Source: Dermanyssus gallinae
Taxonomy: Eukaryota > Arthropoda > Arachnida > Mesostigmata > Dermanyssidae
Direction: 5' to 3'
Assembly (NCBI GenBank): GCA_003439945.1
Contig: QVRM01006018.1
Span: forward strand, 372,001 to 436,000
DNA: 64,000 bases
Both the position numbers and the translations under genes were made by a program. The notes below the pieces were generated by a model. That model was not told the DNA's origin and did no database searches. It saw only the letters and a program-made list of their open reading frames with translations. This document shows positions 35,490 through 46,494 of the stretch, piece after piece. The stretch's first letter is position 1. Every line of letters begins with the position of its first letter.

Positions 35490-36130
35490 GACCACGATGG
35501 CGAGATGACGAGGGCCTTAGAAAGCATCCTTGACCTGACGCTTGACGACAAGTCATGGACGCAGGCAAGCCTACCGGACCGGCTCGGTGGAAGAGGCATT
35601 CGCTACGGACCTTGCCTCGTCACATAGCTGTACTTCCGCAGTGTCCGCTACTACCAGAGGACTTATCAGCCAACAACAAGGTGCCGTTCGGCTCGAAAAC
35701 GCGCGTCAGTTTGGTCGTCCTTCTGAAGAACGGGTCATTAGGTAGAAGGGGTGATACCAAACCGCCACTCAGGCTACTCACTTAACCCTTGTCGGCCTGC
35801 AAGTTGCATGTGGACGACATTAGACATTAGAAAGCGGTCCCATCCGAGCGGTCCCGCCGGAGCGTGGCTCGACATGTCTCTGTACGAGCTCGACAGTAGC
35901 GAGGTCGTCGACTATCAATTACACGCCGCCAGTGGCCTCAGACTTGACGTTACCATGTTTGAGAGAGAGAGAGAGGAATGTCACTGTCTCCAACTTGTAC
36001 GCCCTCGTCGATCGTGGCGCGCATCTTCTTAAAGACCACAATGTAATGGCGTTTGGTCTCGAGTCATCTGCCGCTTTGCGGTAAGGATGCACTCAAGCTG
36101 ACAAAAGCGCTTTCGAAAAAGCTCTTTGAG
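35490..36130 (+). pseudogene. LINE post-RT fragment (decayed, + strand)
   Basis: At 35549 the + strand encodes SWTQASLPDRLGGRGIRYG, the same block as WQRASLPIREGGLGIRSA in LINE copy B. About 300 bases on, near 35860, GAWLDMSLYELDSSEVVDYQ fits the next conserved region of such elements, 'WL.ALP...LG..LD...'. Frame changes separate them. It is inverted relative to the fragment at 35.1-35.3 kb. Confidence 0.6.
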
Positions 36131-36229
36131 GCCACAGCGGAGCCAAGACCGACCGCGCCCCTCTGACCGAGAATGTCGTTGATACTATAGAGAGGCAACG
36201 CCAGGATGATGTAGAGTGGTCACCAACAC

Positions 36230-36343
36230 GCAAACAATAATAAAAATAGTAATACAAACAATATTTTAAATATTATATAATAAATATATTAGTAATTGTG
36301 ATATCTGAACATGTTAATAATTAGGCCTTGTTAAATGTATAGT

Positions 36344-36372
<29 letters not shown>
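36230..36372 (-). repeat. Possible LINE 3' end remnant and (ATT)n
   Basis: AATTGTGATATCTGAACATG near 36294 resembles the family's AATTGTGAGGTATGAACG. AT-rich tail-like DNA lies on its left and an (ATT)n array at 36344-36369 on its right. Confidence 0.4.
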
Positions 36373-36376
<4 letters not shown>

Positions 36377-36819
36377 GTTTAATAATTTGTATGTCAAGTC
36401 TTCCTCGGTTCGAGTTTCTAGGGATATTTACTTCATAGCGCCCACTGAATGCAGCATTCATAGTGGGCGCAGATAGTCAACAAAATCGTCTGTTAATTCG
36501 AATGAAACCTTTCGTCATTCGTACATAATCTGTCGTCGTTGTCCGTCTAGCTAAATTATCGAGCTCATGCTAGGGAGATCATATTTACTTGAGGCGGCCC
36601 TACTCTTTCCATGACAACGGGAACAGAAATGGTATCTCGTTGCCAGTGCCGAGTGTTTACTGCGTGTTCAGCTTCGCTATGATGCAAGCTGGAGAGAGTA
36701 GTTACCAGAGAAATTAATGAGATAGATAGCCTCCATATTAGGATGGCTTTAATGGTTATTGCTGTTTCTACTAGTCTTGCCAGTAGTAACGAATATGACC
36801 GCCATTGATTTACTTTCTT
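36373..36819. other. No feature seen
   Basis: Unique-looking intronic or upstream DNA before the first recognised Iroquois exon. Confidence 0.6.
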
Positions 36820-36821
36820 CC

Positions 36822-36919
36822 CCTCTTTTTAGCCTCGTCCTCTCTCTGTCTCTCTCTCTCTGGTATATGTCTCTACCTTGTCTCATTTCGTCTCTCCATT
36901 GGACTTTGGCTCTTTTCAG
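36822..36919 (+). other. Polypyrimidine tract and 3' splice site of Iroquois exon
   Basis: Nearly 100 bases of C/T-rich DNA end in CTCTTTTCAG at 36910-36919. A second possible acceptor, CTCTTTTTAG, ends at 36832. The frame stays open from there to the main acceptor, so an alternative exon 29 codons longer is possible. The downstream site has the better and longer pyrimidine tract. Confidence 0.75.
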
Positions 36920-37495
36920 ACAATAGCTTCACACATTGGGGACATAGCGTCGGGGTGTTCTTTGTCGTCGCCCGGCCTCGGTGCTTCGGCGGGATCCCCG
37001 CCGGCCCTGCTGCCACCGCCCCCGGTTCCTGCTCGACCTCCAACATCACAGTCATCGTCATCGTCGTCGACGTCACTCGTGGGCCTCGACGGAACCCCGG
37101 GCGCCCCTGTTGGTCTCGCACACGACTGCTTAACGACGGCCGCTGCCACCGTGGGCGACTCGACGGGCGGTCAGGGGGGTGCAGCAACAACAGAAACAAC
37201 GGCTGCGCTGTCGTCATCGTCGGCGTCGTCTGCTGCATCGACAAGCCCTCCGGAGGCTGTGACCTCGTCATACGAGCCCGAGCAGCTCACACACATCGGC
37301 GGGGGCGGCGAACGCGGGGACGGCGGCAGTGTCATTGACGGCTGCTGCCGCCGCGAAGGTTATCACGACCACGACCAGGACGACGACAACAACAACGGCG
37401 GTTTTAGTCCGGCGACGACTGCTGGCGCCCTCTACCATCCGGCTCACCGAAGCACGGCAGCAGCAGCGGCGGCAGCCGTCGCAGCAGCCTCAGCG
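36920..37495 (+). CDS. Irx: Iroquois-class homeobox gene, upstream coding exon
   Basis: This is 576 nt in phase 0 at both ends, 192 codons with no stop, between an acceptor (TTTTCAG) and a donor (GCG/GTGAGT). The encoded stretch is low-complexity, as N-termini of Iroquois proteins usually are: Pro/Ser-rich at residues 17-55, Thr/Ala/Ser-rich at 75-115, an acidic DHDQDDD stretch near 155, and an alanine tract at the end. A DGCCRREG segment near residue 145 may correspond to the short CC(E/D)xGR element in this region of fly and vertebrate Iroquois proteins. Assignment rests mainly on phase-compatible joining to the next exons. DNA here is markedly GC-rich compared with its flanks. No start codon is included, so an earlier exon must supply it. 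Confidence 0.75.
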
Positions 37496-38045
37496 GTGAG
37501 TTACTGCTGAATCTCGTCCACATGCAGACACGGATAAATAGATAGATAGATAGATAGATACACAAAAGCATACGCCCAAGTACAGTCTACAAGTAGAAGC
37601 GCGCCTCCTCACACAGGCATACAGTCTGCACATACAGAAACTGTCTACCTGCACGCTGTGGATACCTGTGGGACGCCTATAGACACTCTTGCATTATGAA
37701 CATGTTGAACGGCAATCATTTACTCCATATATATATGTATATATATATATATATAAATTAAAGGGACCACCCACCAAAAATGAGTATATACGGAACATTT
37801 ATTATTGACATATATCTCATTGTGATACATAAGCGTAGTACATGACAGTACATGAAGTCATAGATACAGAAAAGACAACTATGTCCGTCTCTAAACATAT
37901 ATCTCACCAACATGTTCGATAAATTACCGTGATTTAATAAGAATACTGATGGAGCTACAATTGACCAACATGTATATATAGAAAATATTGTGATGATTTA
38001 TTAATCGTTTACAATACGTTTGCACACTCGGCAGTGCTCGCCTTC

Positions 38046-38076
<31 letters not shown>

Positions 38077-40182
38077 CTCACTTATGTATCTCATATATCA
38101 CTCTCGGGTATCGTCATGGTTGACTACACTTTGGTTTTGTTTCCATAACAGATAAATAATTTAACAAGTTTTATTTAACACCAATGTCCATATTAATTTA
38201 ATTGTTCCCAACATATAGCGGATGAGCGGCGATTTTTTATTACTTCAATGAAGCATGTATCTTGTGCATTTTCGTCTCTATATATATTTATACGTAAACT
38301 CATTAGTAACGCCACCGTGCCTCGTCGCTACATGGCAAACAAGGCCCACATGGCAAAAGCAAATCTTCCAGTTTTTTTAAATAAGTCAGAGCCTAATTTG
38401 GTAAAACGTATAATGAAACTTTATTATGCCCGCTGTATACGAGTCCTTAATTTCCCATGTTTAATTATATTATTTACAGGGAGGCAACTGTAGGAGGCCA
38501 ACATTTAGACTTGTTAAGCACGATTTCAATTTGAAGATAGGTCTTCATGAGTAGTTTCATGAAGTTAGCTCGGAGTATAAACGTAAATTCTGTGATCAGA
38601 CCTGCGACTCTTTTTTAATATTTAGACAAATCATTTTTGTGTACTCAATGCTAGCTAAGGAGGGAAACTGTTTCATCTCTAAGAACCAACACTCAGGCTG
38701 CCAGCTCCGGTTGATATCAATTGGTTTCCGACGGAATGAGGGGCGACAGAAATGTCTAATTTAGGAGTCAGAGTGAACAGATTACATTCGTTATATCGGT
38801 GTGACCGGCTGCGCACTAGCTTTACAGAATGTGGCACTGCGAGATAACGAGTTGTTCAGTCCGCCAGTGTTCAAGAAACTGAATATAGCAGCGTGTTCAG
38901 AAGAAGAAAGAGAGAGTGAAAGAAACATAGTCGCTTTGAGAACAGTTTAAACAAAAACCACCGAGAACCTATGATATCTCATTATTGATATTTTATGTTC
39001 CAGACATTAACATTATTAAGTTAGTTTATTGTCATTACACTCGTAAACAAACAACATTTAGAAAGATTTGTACTTCATGGGTATCATTAAATTCAATATT
39101 TGGTATCAAACGCATGGTGGTTTCATTCGTGATATGGTTGGCCTGCCTTGTGATTACCTGATACTCTGCCTTACTCCACTCCAAAAGTTTAGGCATATTA
39201 ACTGTAATCCCTTTTCTCCATTTATACTAGAAATAATCGGGACAAAAGAGTTTGGTCTTGAAATAGAAATTTTAAACGTTACTTAAAGAATGCATGCAAA
39301 ACATGTACTTGCTTATCGACTTTACATATAGGTAGTATACAAGTCAATTAGTGTAAAGACGACAGTAAAGTAAAAAGTTTAACTTCGAATATTTTGTTTT
39401 CACTTATGCAAAGTGTGTTTACTAAGTGTTTGGGTTGTTGTCCATGCGAATGTCAGGCTCGCCATCTAGGCCCGATATAAAAACTGAAACAGTTAATACT
39501 GTAAGAATAGATCTCAGCGCAGTTTGGACCGTGTTTTGCCTACGTGACTTTGGTAATATCGTGTGTGTTATGGGTGTTGAACCGAGTTATGTCGAATTTA
39601 CTACGAGCCGCAACCGAGTCTTATTAAAGTATTTTGGGTTGCGTTGAGCACTCTTTTAATTTTATTTACTATAAGAGGATGTTTTATATATACAGATCAC
39701 CGGGCGTCGAAGCCATGGAGGGTGCGCACGATCCGCCATGGGTAGATATTGGCTATCTTGGCCGATCTAGCGACAGCCTTGGCCTTTACTACTGCACCTG
39801 AACGAGTATTCATTTTGTGAATGTCGAATAGCCGCTCGAAGCTATCTGGGTGTTTCTTCAGGTCTTAGGAGTACCTGAGATCCGTTTCGCGTAGTTGATC
39901 ACAAACAGACGGGAGGGTGACAGTTGACCCTGTTCGAAGTCGGATTCGGCAGATATAGCGACCCTGAGCATTTTGTAAACGCTCTATATCCCAACTGTAG
40001 AGCGGTGACCAGGCCTGTAATTCGTTCATGATAAGTGGTCGCACGCGTCCGTTGTATAGTTCCAGGTACGGCCGCGGCTTTAAATATATGTGTTCTGTTA
40101 TTAACTAGATATTTATTAAAAGGACAACAACAGCATCATACTCTAACTCGGGTGCAATTTGTTTACTGCTTGTTTGTTCCAG
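37496..40182 (+). other. Iroquois intron (about 2.7 kb)
   Basis: Begins GTGAGT and ends TGTTCCAG. It contains (GATA)n at 37535-37560, short (TA)n runs at 37729-37754 and 38045-38072, and a LINE relic near its 3' end. Open frames of 70-80 codons within it (38248-38493, 39068-39286, 39426-39647) are unrecognised and probably chance. Confidence 0.7.
39695..40075 (-). pseudogene. jockey/CR1-like LINE, C-terminal part of RT protein
   Basis: From about 40066 the minus strand encodes LYNGRVRPLIMNELQAWSPL followed by WDIERLQNAQGRYICRIRL. This is the thumb/connection segment of jockey/CR1 reverse transcriptases, of the type 'LYK.LVRP.LEY...WSP....DI..LE..QRR'. A TAA follows near 39870, then in-frame FERLFDIHKMNTRSG, equivalent to the family's final 'F....TRG' block. 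The relic ends about 110 bases before the next Iroquois exon. Confidence 0.75.
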
Positions 40183-40553
40183 ATGAACGGCCTTTATGGA
40201 GGCGGCGGAGGAGGAGGAGGAGGGGGTTGCGGCGGTGGGGTATCTGACGGGGGCGGCTGTTATCCCGGCATGCCCATGTCGGGAGCAGCAGGCGGCGGTG
40301 GTATGCCGCCCACGATGGGCGTGGCTGCGGCCGCCGCGGCGGCAGCCGCTGCCGGCCTGTACGGGGGTTGTCCAGGGGGCGTCGGCATGGGCGCCTGGAC
40401 AAATCCGGCCGCCTGTGGTGCTGTCGGACTTCCGCCGGCGCCGACGGGGCCCCATCCGTACTCACATCATCCCTACGATCATCCAGCATCCGCTGTCGGA
40501 AGTTTGGCAGCGGCCTATGCCACGGCACCGTACGGAGCGACACCCGGTGACAG
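40183..40553 (+). CDS. Irx: Iroquois-class homeobox gene, exon preceding the homeodomain
   Basis: This exon is 371 nt, starting in phase 0 after TTCCAG and ending two bases into a codon before GTAAAC. It encodes NGLYGG and a glycine run, a tract of 11 alanines, then LYGGCPGGVGMGAWTNPAAC, a proline/histidine-rich stretch with HPYSHHPYDH, and AAYATAPYGATPGD. The order 'VYGGPY...MGAWT...YYPYDP...AYGY..DRY' is characteristic of the region just upstream of the Iroquois homeodomain in flies and vertebrates. Drosophila araucan, for example, has EMGAWTSAGLQP here. Joining to the last exon in the window makes a split AGG (Arg) codon and a [10 protein letters not shown] segment resembling the vertebrate YDRYGTMDSG. 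The DNA is strongly GC-rich. Confidence 0.9.
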
Positions 40554-40819
40554 GTAAACAAGCGCGTCGAGCCCGGTAGTGATGTGGTGGTAGAGGCATT
40601 CGAGTGCGCCTTGCGGCCGGAGGAGAATGGGGTCCCCCTTATGAAGCAGTGCAAAAGCAATTCCATAGACGTTAAGTGACGTTGGCTGATAGTCAGCCCA
40701 AAAAAAGTAAAAAACGGGTAAACAGGCTCACGAATGCCTTCTGAATGTCTTCTGATATTCTTCGGTCAGCATCATCTTCGATTTCTTCAACCTCCTCATT
40801 TCGTCGCCTTGTTTCTTCT

Positions 40820-42280
40820 TTCGGCATAATAATAATAATAATAATAATACTTTGTTTCGCATCGTTATCATCAACATTGCTCACTGTTTAATGGTTTTTC
40901 TTCTCTGCTGCTAAATTTGTGCGTAACGATTCTCGTTTTTATGCTGTCGAGGGTGCGATAAAACATATTCGTAATATACGTATAAACGTCAGACCTTGAA
41001 AGTTCGTTTCGACCGGCGGTATGGAACGAAAGCTAATAGAAGAATAATCAGGAGACAGTACCCTGCTGTTCAGTTCGTATTTACCTTCGTATCTGTTCTT
41101 GGGAAGACGACATCACTAGAAAAAGAAACAAATCTGTAGTCAGTTGTGGTAAGCTTACTCGTTAGAGTTTAAACGCCGTGCGCAAAGCAATACGTTGGGC
41201 ATGTAGGGTAATGTTCTCGACGATATTATGCTGAAATCATCACCTACTTGGCTATTTGCGCAGGCTGGCATATGGTACATTGACGATTGGCATGCGTATA
41301 TGTACGTGCTGCTACCATACAGAAATTCGCGGACTTAAGTCTTGCTAAACCACCGAACTATATTTCTCCTAGCTACGACCTTTTTCTCTATGACTCGGTC
41401 AGCTTCTCTATCACCTTTTGCAGAATAGTGATGCCTTTGAAGCCAAGCGTTATACTCTATTAAGTGCACGCGACAACTTTTGAGCGACTTGAATTAATTA
41501 TAGGCTGAATATGCACGGCCTACGAAAATGTATGCACGTTTCATTTATTAATCAATTTAAAAGCCGTTATTTTTAGACGACTTCTATGAAATCGCATCGT
41601 TGCCTACATGATAGACAACCCAATTACCAATGGATGGTTTTGTAACGCATTGAAATCAATTTTACTGCACCTACTGAAGTTTTTGGAAAAAAGTCTCAGT
41701 CTTGACAGTTGTATGTGTTTTCAGAAATTTAACGTAACTGATAACTGTAATGGCCAACTAAAATTTTTGTTGACAAAACTTTTTTCTGTTTGCACTATCC
41801 ATCCTTCGAAGGGAAAATCCTGTGTTAAAGGTTATACGTTTAATTTCCAAGCCATGGTTCTAGCGATAATTATCGGATAGTCACTGTCGGAGTCAGCTGT
41901 ATCCTCCTGCGTAAGCCGACTATTCCCCTGAAAGTTTTCCAGGCCTCAGTCCGCCGTCTCGGTTAACGTTACACTACAGAATGTTTTGAACAATTTTCAG
42001 CAGCGGCTTTGGCTCAATGAATAATCTTAAGAGATGTCGCTGATGTACCTAACGGTAAATATATATACGATAGTCGTATTTGGCGCCTTTGAAACCAGTA
42101 TAGAAGTGCACCCAGAATCCGAACTCTTTCACTAATAATAGCGCAAATTTTTCACGTAAAACTAGACTTCGGTCGCGACAGCTATGGCCAATAGACGACT
42201 GAGCAAGAGATCTCCTCCTATGTCTAGAATGCCTATCAGGCTCCTACAGTGGACGCTGAAACGGAAAAGGCGTCCGCACC
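40820..42280. other. Intronic, no element recognised
   Basis: Apart from a short (AAT)n run at 40828-40850, unique AT-rich DNA. A 90-codon frame at 41608-41880 (+) is unrecognised. Confidence 0.5.
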
Positions 42281-42286
42281 AACTCA

Positions 42287-42325
42287 ATATATATATACAG
42301 TGCGCATAAGAAGATATATACTATA

Positions 42326-42396
<71 letters not shown>
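42287..42396. repeat. (TA)n microsatellite
   Basis: Degenerate TA/CA lead, then about 75 bases of TA. Confidence 0.95.
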
Positions 42397-42399
<3 letters not shown>

Positions 42400-42469
42400 C
42401 AGTTGCTAAGTGCAGATGTTTTTACGATTCAAATAGCTAGCGACCGGCCGATCGACACTATGTCCCGGT

Positions 42470-43260
42470 GGTGGCAAATCGGAGGGAGAGGTGGTTGACT
42501 TTAGCGCCATTCCGCTTTGCGTCACGCAGCGACTGCATCGTCCTACTTCCCCTGTCACTATTCCTCTTCCTCCCCTTCAACTTTCTTCCTCCCACCCTCC
42601 CTCCCTCCCTGTTTCTTGTCACGCACTTGCTCTCGAAGCTGCCGTTGAAGCTGACGATGATGACGACGATGACGATGGGGTGATGGCCCGAGCACTCAAA
42701 GCGATCCGTGCGTGAGTGATCCCTGATGGGCGGGTGGGTGGGTGACTGCTAAAGCTGACGCTGAGGCTGCTGTTACAACATACTACCCACTAATACAGTC
42801 CGATCCCCCCCCCCCCCCGCCGACTTGCAACGAGGCAGAAGATACAGCAGACCTATGCACATATAGACATTTAGACAGAGGAGGGAGACATAGAAACAAA
42901 CCGAGAGAGAGAGATGGCAATTCGACTTCATGTGGCATCCATGTCCTCGTCTCCCCTCAACTCAGCTCCCCCCCCCCCCCCCCGTCGTCCCCCGCATGTC
43001 ATGGCTGCTGTCTGAGTCTCAAGCGCCGCCCGCTCGTGTGAGTGAGCTCGGTGCCGGCCTGCTGCCGGGTCCCTTGTATCGAGGTGGTTGGTCGGTCTTC
43101 GTTCCCGGCCGGCGCGCGCCTTTTTAGCGCGCAAACCCCCAGGGGAACCCTCAAATCAAACAAACAACATGCTTTGCACGCACGCACGCTTGCTCGCTCG
43201 CGTTCGGTCGTTGGGAGCCAGCCAGCAAGTCAGTCAGTCCATTTGACCCATTGGTTGGTT
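42470..43260. promoter_or_regulatory. GC/CpG-richer island in the large intron
   Basis: Clearly GC-richer than the rest of the intron, with C runs at 42807-42818 and 42969-42984 and CpG-dense DNA at 43020-43135. No exon-like conserved protein was found. Non-coding control DNA or an alternative promoter is possible; this is inferred from composition only. Confidence 0.2.
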
Positions 43261-43929
43261 CGACTGTACCGCGTTGCGCATTTGATTTTGCCGCTTCTGT
43301 ATCTCTTCCCCTCACCCTGCTCTCTTTCTCTCTCTGTTTTTCTTTATTTCTTACTCTGCTGATGTCTATTTCATTCTCTCCCATTTGCCTCCACATCTCT
43401 CTCTGTCTCTATGTTGTGCCCTCTTTTTTCGTCATCTGCTCGAACAAGGAATTAGCTTGGCAAATTAGTTGTTGGCAACTAAACTGACTCAGAGCGACAC
43501 ATAGAAAGGGAGGTAGAGAAATAGAGGAAAAGCGGAAAAGAGAGATTGCTTAGGCAGATCGAAGCAGCAGAGTTTCGTCACACATTTCGTAGAAACGCGT
43601 ACCGATGTTGATAAATCTAACAACAACAATTACAAGGAAAAGCATATATATTTTCGATTCGATCAGAGTACACCGCTGAGTACAGTAGTCGCGGTGCAGG
43701 GCACAGAGCGCATCGTCACGATCAGCGTCATGTTCATCTACGTGTCGTCCTCGCCATCATATTTCTGGTCCGTCATGTACTTTGGGTTCAAGCGTGTGCG
43801 TTGTTGAAACGCATACGCTGAGCTTGCAGGAAAGGTGGAGGTGTCCCCGTGGCAATATACGAGTATGTGCATGCATCTTGTGTATACCAGCACATCCGTC
43901 CATATATAGTGTACGCATACATACAGTAT
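43261..43929. other. Intronic, no element recognised
   Basis: CT-rich stretch at 43310-43420; otherwise nothing assignable. Confidence 0.5.
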
Positions 43930-44028
43930 ATAGTGTATGCAAACAAACTCATACATATATACAGTGTATGCAAACACACCCATGCATATATACAGTGTAT
44001 GTAAAAACACTCAAATACATACGTGTAG
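43930..44028. repeat. 31-bp minisatellite, about three copies
   Basis: Units start with AGTGTATG at 43932, 43963 and 43994, and each continues CAAACA..CTCATACATATATAC with substitutions. Related TATA/CA-rich DNA extends on both sides (43890-44100). Confidence 0.75.
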
Positions 44029-44694
44029 TGTAGTATCCAAACACACATATATACAGGTACATTCGCCCGCAGTGTACCCAAACACACACCCATATATGCA
44101 TAGAGCGTATAAGTGGGCCGCATTGTGGGCTAGTCCATGGAATGGCGCGTTTAGACTGGAGGACGCTGACGCCGACGGTGGCTGATGAGAGAAAACACAG
44201 AGCAGAGGAGAGGGGACGGGGGGATGGGGAATGGGGGAGGGGGAAGAGAACTCGAGGGAGCAACAAAGATAGACTCGACGGGTAGACGGAGGGAGGGAGG
44301 GAAAGTCAAAGCCAACTGGGAGGTGGGCATGTATACGCATGTCTCTATCAAACTATCCGTTACACCAATAAAAAGCTAGCTACCCGAATCGAATGCCAGT
44401 GACCAGTGCGGCGACGCGATCGCCGATAACTCCGGCAACAGCAGTAACAGCTACATCAACAACAATATCATCTCATCTACTGCAACTACTGCTTGTGTAC
44501 GACAACTGGCACTACGACTGCAACAGCAATAAGAGCAACAACGACAACAACAACAGCAACAACAACAACAGCATCAATATGACAGCTTGGTCCTCCAGAG
44601 GATCCGTAACTTAGCTGCTTTTAAGCAGCACTATGGTCTAAATACTCTCTCGAATCGCACTTTTATCCTCCCCCCCTTCCAGTTTTTATGTCGT
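44029..44694. other. Intronic, G-rich then CAA-rich DNA
   Basis: A G/A-rich tract at 44185-44310 is followed by CAA/AAC triplets at 44455-44580. Confidence 0.6.
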
Positions 44695-44699
44695 TTCGT

Positions 44700-44753
<54 letters not shown>
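44700..44753. repeat. (CT)n-(TA)n compound microsatellite
   Basis: CT dinucleotides to about 44735, then TA. Confidence 0.9.
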
Positions 44754-44756
<3 letters not shown>

Positions 44757-44811
44757 TATTTTTTATTTTTTTAATGGGGCCATATTTTGCAAACGCCACA
44801 TTTATTTCAAT

Positions 44812-44918
44812 GCAGTAATGTTTCATTAAGCCTAAAATGTCCATAATTACCCATTTTTGACAATTGTAACAATTAAGGGCATTATGCAGAAAAGGCTATC
44901 GCCCGTGTCTGTATTTAC

Positions 44919-44957
<39 letters not shown>

Positions 44958-44989
44958 CAGAAAAGGCTATTGCCCGTGTCTGTATTTAC

Positions 44990-45037
<48 letters not shown>

Positions 45038-45096
45038 AGAAAAGGCTATTGTCCGTGTCTGTATTTACATTATATATACATATATATATATATATC
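44812..45096 (+). repeat. Dispersed repeat copy 2 with tandem triplication carrying (TA)n
   Basis: A lead segment (44816-44881) matches 23207-23280 in part. A unit with core CAGAAAAGGCTATTGCCCGT then TGTATTTACATTA and a (TA)n run starts at 44882, 44953 and 45032. Unit lengths differ only through the TA count. Confidence 0.85.
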
Positions 45097-46258
45097 GCAG
45101 TGCTCGTCGCAGTGGGTCAGCCATGGAACTCTCTGTGTCGTCGATGATGGTGCAGTGTCAGCAACACTGCTTTCCTTTTGCGGTGGCTTTACTACTTTAC
45201 TCCCGACGTCGACAGAGGCAAAATCAAGACCGTCATTTCGTGACGACAATGTGGCGCTACACAACGGCATCCCCAGGTAGAGCATCATGGCGGCCATCAT
45301 GAACGGCGGCCTTGGCAAGCCGCAAAAGCACCAAGTCAAATCAGCAGACGTCAGCAATATCACACTAGAATTCTACAACCAATTAAACAAATTAATCATT
45401 CATTGACTGTGTATGTACAAATTATTCGCAGGTGAATGGTTCTCGGCACATTTAAAATTTCACTTTCGACGTTTTTTTGGCGTCTGGGTCACGTTTAGAC
45501 GCATGCGTGTGTAATTCTATATATACGTAGGTGTGAAATTCTTTGAAGAAATGCTATTTATTACAGAGCCTGGGAGAGTGGGGAGGAATCCGGATTTAGT
45601 GGGTTTGTGAGTCCAACATGAGTCCGTACGCATGCTGCTAGTGACGCATGTGCATCATGCATTTTCGAAACCTTCCAGAAAAAAGGGGTGTTTAATTGCG
45701 ACAAATTGTCTGTTTATTTCATCGTCATTACAACACGCGAAACATTCCCCATCACTGAGCGGATTTGGCGCAGCCTCTTTAAGGCAAGCGTGTGTTGTGC
45801 AGCAGGAGTGGGCTGCGATTGTTGTAATGAAGTCTTTAACGAATCAATCACTGCTAAACGTAGCACTGTGTCTTTTATGAAAGTGAAAGAAAAATGTAAA
45901 TCCCAACACATTGGCAAAAGCAGGCCTTCATTCTAAGAAGACGAGCCTTTGCGAGCAGTGGAATTGGAGATGTGTAGTGCACCATGAACTTTTACATACT
46001 GGCTAAAAGGAAGCAAATTTAATTGAAAATTTAGTGAACAAGTACCAGCACCAGCTCAAAAGTCTAAAGCAAGTCGTTGCCGAGTACCACTCCGAACTGT
46101 GCGGCCGTAAATGCGTCGTACCACGTTTTGCATTGAAAAATGAGACATTTTGGGAGGATAGAAGGTTTTTGTTAAGGGAGCGTTAGATGAATGCTATAGA
46201 AAGGAGTGATGCATATGTAATTATCTGAAACGACAGCGTATATATGAAATAACGTTTT
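45097..46258. other. Intronic, no element recognised
   Basis: Several 80-100 codon frames on both strands (for example 45632-45936) overlap one another and match no known family. Confidence 0.45.
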
Positions 46259-46404
46259 GAAGATGCTCTAGGAATTTAACCTAATAAAAATGTATATATA
46301 TATATATATATATACATGCTAACTCTTTTGGCATATCTATAAAGGTATATACAATAGTAAAGGTGGACCATTTCGATGCTTTAGGAATTTGACAGAATGA
46401 AAAG

Positions 46405-46436
<32 letters not shown>

Positions 46437-46494
46437 CTAACTTTGTTGGCATACCTGTAAAGGTATATGCAGTAGTGAAGGTGGACCGTTTCGA
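46259..46494 (+). repeat. Direct duplication of about 118 bp, each copy with (TA)n
   Basis: Copy 1 (46259-46374) and copy 2 (46375-46494) share GATGCT.TAGGAATTT, a (TA)n run, then GCTAACT.T.TTGGCATA and AAAGGTATAT.CA.TAGT.AAGGTGGACC. They differ at scattered bases and in TA length. Confidence 0.85.

Noticed and set aside
36805..37338. Alternative 177-codon frame over the Iroquois exon
   Set aside because: A shifted frame of a GC-rich exon; its 5' half lies in the polypyrimidine tract and only the other frame fits the exon phases.
40163..40666. 167-codon minus-strand frame opposite the Iroquois exon
   Set aside because: An antisense shadow of the Gly/Ala-rich exon; the + frame has the MGAWT-type conserved segment.
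45632..45936. Two overlapping frames of 82 codons
   Set aside because: Plausible composition but no recognised motif, no splice context, and mutually overlapping.
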